Positions 63,753-64,000 of a stretch of DNA of 64,000 nucleotides are shown here, in pieces (within the stretch, counting starts at the first letter, position 1; every line of letters starts with the position of its first letter). The DNA is taken from assembly GCF_900110655.1 (NCBI RefSeq), contig NZ_FOEQ01000003.1:1-64000 (forward strand). Reading direction: 5' to 3'. This stretch comes from Pseudomonas soli (GTDB lineage: Bacteria > Pseudomonadota > Gammaproteobacteria > Pseudomonadales > Pseudomonadaceae). Both the position numbers and the translations under genes were made by a program. The notes beneath the pieces were generated by a model. It was not told the DNA's origin, did no database searches, and saw only the letters and a program-made list of their open reading frames with translations.

Positions 63753-64000
63753 AATGGCCGATGAAGCTGCGTACGCGACTGTTCCTGAGTATCTCGGCGC
63801 TGGTAACCGTGGCCTTGCTGGGGTTGCTGCTCGGGCTGTTCAGCGTGCTGCAGATGGCGGCCCTGCAGCAGCGAGTGGTACAGGACACTACCCAGACCCT
63901 GGAACTGGCCCTCAAGCTGCGCCAGAACCTGGGCGAGCAGCTCAACCTCATCCTCGACGAGGACACAGCTCCAAGCAACCTCGTCACACTGCAGGATCAG
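63749..64000 (+). CDS. kinB: Sensor histidine kinase KinB, N-terminal part
   Basis: The first 84 codons of a gene cut by the window's end. It starts at ATG 63749 inside the algB stop (ATGA overlap). It reads MKWPMKLRTRLFLSISALVT, a membrane helix (about 10-33), then a periplasmic helical stretch (ALQQRVVQDTTQTLELALKL). This fits KinB, the AlgB partner with a helical-bundle phosphate-sensing domain. The catalytic part is beyond the window. Confidence 0.85.
   Translation, partial: MKWPMKLRTRLFLSISALVTVALLGLLLGLFSVLQMAALQQRVVQDTTQTLELALKLRQNLGEQLNLILDEDTAPSNLVTLQDQ

Overview
This window is chromosomal DNA from a GC-rich Pseudomonas, almost certainly of the P. putida group. The evidence is gene content: gcdR-gcdH-gcdG, the D-lysine genes amaA/amaB/hglS, the dadA-dadX-pauR block, gltP followed by a small-gene cluster and algB-kinB. 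Many GCCGGCAAGCCGGCTCCCAC-type REP hairpins between genes agree with this. Protein identities come from reading the translations and recalling families; no database search was possible. No CRISPR array, prophage, intact insertion sequence or tRNA gene was seen.

Layout. 1-390: three tandem minus-strand promoters typical of an rRNA operon whose 16S gene would lie left of base 1, then the gcd terminator. 389-3869: glutarate/glutaryl-CoA catabolism (gcdG, gcdH, LysR gcdR). 4308-7194: the proton-translocating transhydrogenase operon pntAA-pntAB-pntB. 7388-15612: two acetyl-CoA hydrolase/CoA-transferase paralogues, a GGDEF/EAL protein, rep helicase and xpt. 15758-20158: cytochrome c5, pauR, dadX, dadA and divergent lrp (alanine racemisation/oxidation). 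20163-25371: YkgJ-like protein, a PuuB-type oxidase, a DUF1127 gene divergent from a MocR regulator, and a phospholipase-D/cardiolipin-synthase-like lipoprotein. 25576-31661: a LysR gene facing a ycaC - membrane ABM - Tat-exported amidohydrolase cassette, then a MscS/cyclic-nucleotide channel.

31785-41969: D-lysine catabolism (amaA, amaB, LysR, hglS), a chemoreceptor, a LysR regulator and a MATE exporter. 42323-45841: a second DUF1127 gene, then the most unusual locus: three tandem small secreted DUF2388 proteins followed directly by a large secreted protein with an HELTH zinc-protease-like motif and a DUF4105/Lnb_N-like Cys/His domain. 45879-53166: GFA protein, CitMHS transporter, TerC protein, Na/Pi cotransporter, an M16 peptidase and a DUF5924-type protein. 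53274-56733: an MCE (Mla-like) lipid-transport operon with a STAS-MlaE fusion, then a convergent SpmAB-like gene. 58174-64000: gltP, an Ivy-like protein, DUF1328 and a small membrane protein, a triple-BON protein, algB and the start of kinB.

How the genes fit together. Two arms of lysine degradation sit about 30 kb apart: gcdG/gcdH finish the 5-aminovalerate/glutarate route, while amaA/amaB/hglS run D-lysine from pipecolate to 2-hydroxyglutarate. The pauR/PuuB and dadA/dadX/lrp genes form a neighbouring amine and D-amino-acid module. The small genes beside algB have two -24/-12 (sigma-54) promoter matches, so they are candidates for control by a sigma-54 activator such as AlgB. The DUF2388/Lnb-like locus is the best candidate for an undescribed system.
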